DNA from: Acetobacteraceae bacterium
GTDB taxonomy: Bacteria; Pseudomonadota; Alphaproteobacteria; Acetobacterales; Acetobacteraceae
Length of the DNA: 5,339 bases
NCBI GenBank assembly: GCA_003506895.1
Contig: DNXO01000069.1
Location: 982-6,320, forward strand
Direction of reading: 5' to 3'
Part shown: piece after piece, positions 5,282 to 5,339 of the stretch
Layout of the letters: every line of letters begins with the position of its first letter
Position numbering within the stretch: position 1 is the stretch's first letter
Notes under the pieces: generated by a model
What the model saw: only the letters and a program-made list of their open reading frames with translations
What the model was told of the DNA's origin: nothing
The model's database searches: none
Made by a program: the position numbers and the translations under genes

Positions 5282-5339
5282 ATGCCCAAGCGCACCGACA
5301 TCAAATCCATCATGATCATCGGCGCCGGCCCGATCATCA
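5282..5339 (+). CDS. carB: Carbamoyl-phosphate synthase large subunit CarB, N-terminal fragment, 3' end outside window
   Basis: Large subunit of carbamoyl-phosphate synthetase: it uses ammonia from CarA, bicarbonate and two ATP to make carbamoyl phosphate. Only the first 19 codons are inside the window. MPKRTDIKSIMIIGAGPII is almost the same as the start of E. coli CarB (MPKRTDIKSILILGAGPIV), including the GAGPI turn that opens the first ATP-grasp half. The start is clear from this match and from GGGAA 7 bases upstream. Same strand as carA and 46 bases after it, the classical carAB operon. Confidence 0.93.
   Translation, partial: MPKRTDIKSIMIIGAGPII

Overview
The window is a GC-rich stretch of bacterial chromosome. 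Its protein sequences look alphaproteobacterial: the RpoD N-terminus, the GCCPFHGEKTPSF form of the DnaG zinc motif, and the arrangement of carA diverging from yqeY-dnaG-rpoD. Within the class I lean towards Rhodospirillales/Acetobacteraceae, but only from general resemblance. I see no rRNA, tRNA, CRISPR array, insertion sequence or prophage.

Layout. On the minus strand, read right to left, lie yqeY (3701-3243), dnaG (3224-1404) and the first 447 codons of rpoD (1342-1, running off the left edge). The gaps are only 18 and 61 bases, so these look like one transcription unit. It is a version of the macromolecular-synthesis operon (E. coli rpsU-dnaG-rpoD) with yqeY in first place. On the plus strand lie carA (3859-5235) and, after 46 bases, the first 19 codons of carB (5282 onward). 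These encode the two subunits of carbamoyl-phosphate synthetase, which feeds arginine and pyrimidine synthesis. A 157-base intergenic region (3702-3858) holds the promoters of both units.

The part worth attention is the carA 5' end. The reading frame does not begin at the usual CarA N-terminus. It continues upstream, with no stop, through a compact helix-turn-helix (HTH) domain of about 58 residues of the Cro/CI-like kind (PISIDHIIERMGG...KWRQSRAIPSRHW), joined to a complete class I glutamine-amidotransferase CarA by a linker of about 22 residues. Just upstream is a candidate promoter TTGCGA-N17-TACACT. Its predicted +1 falls on the A of the ATG, so the mRNA would be leaderless, and its spacer holds a perfect inverted repeat ATGGGAA-N5-TTCCCAT. 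Together these suggest an enzyme subunit carrying its own repressor-like DNA-binding domain, with an operator in its own promoter. An internal in-frame ATG (4063) could also produce a conventional 390-residue CarA. The sequence shows the domain fusion, the repeat and the spacing directly. Autorepression, the leaderless transcript and the dual start are inferences.
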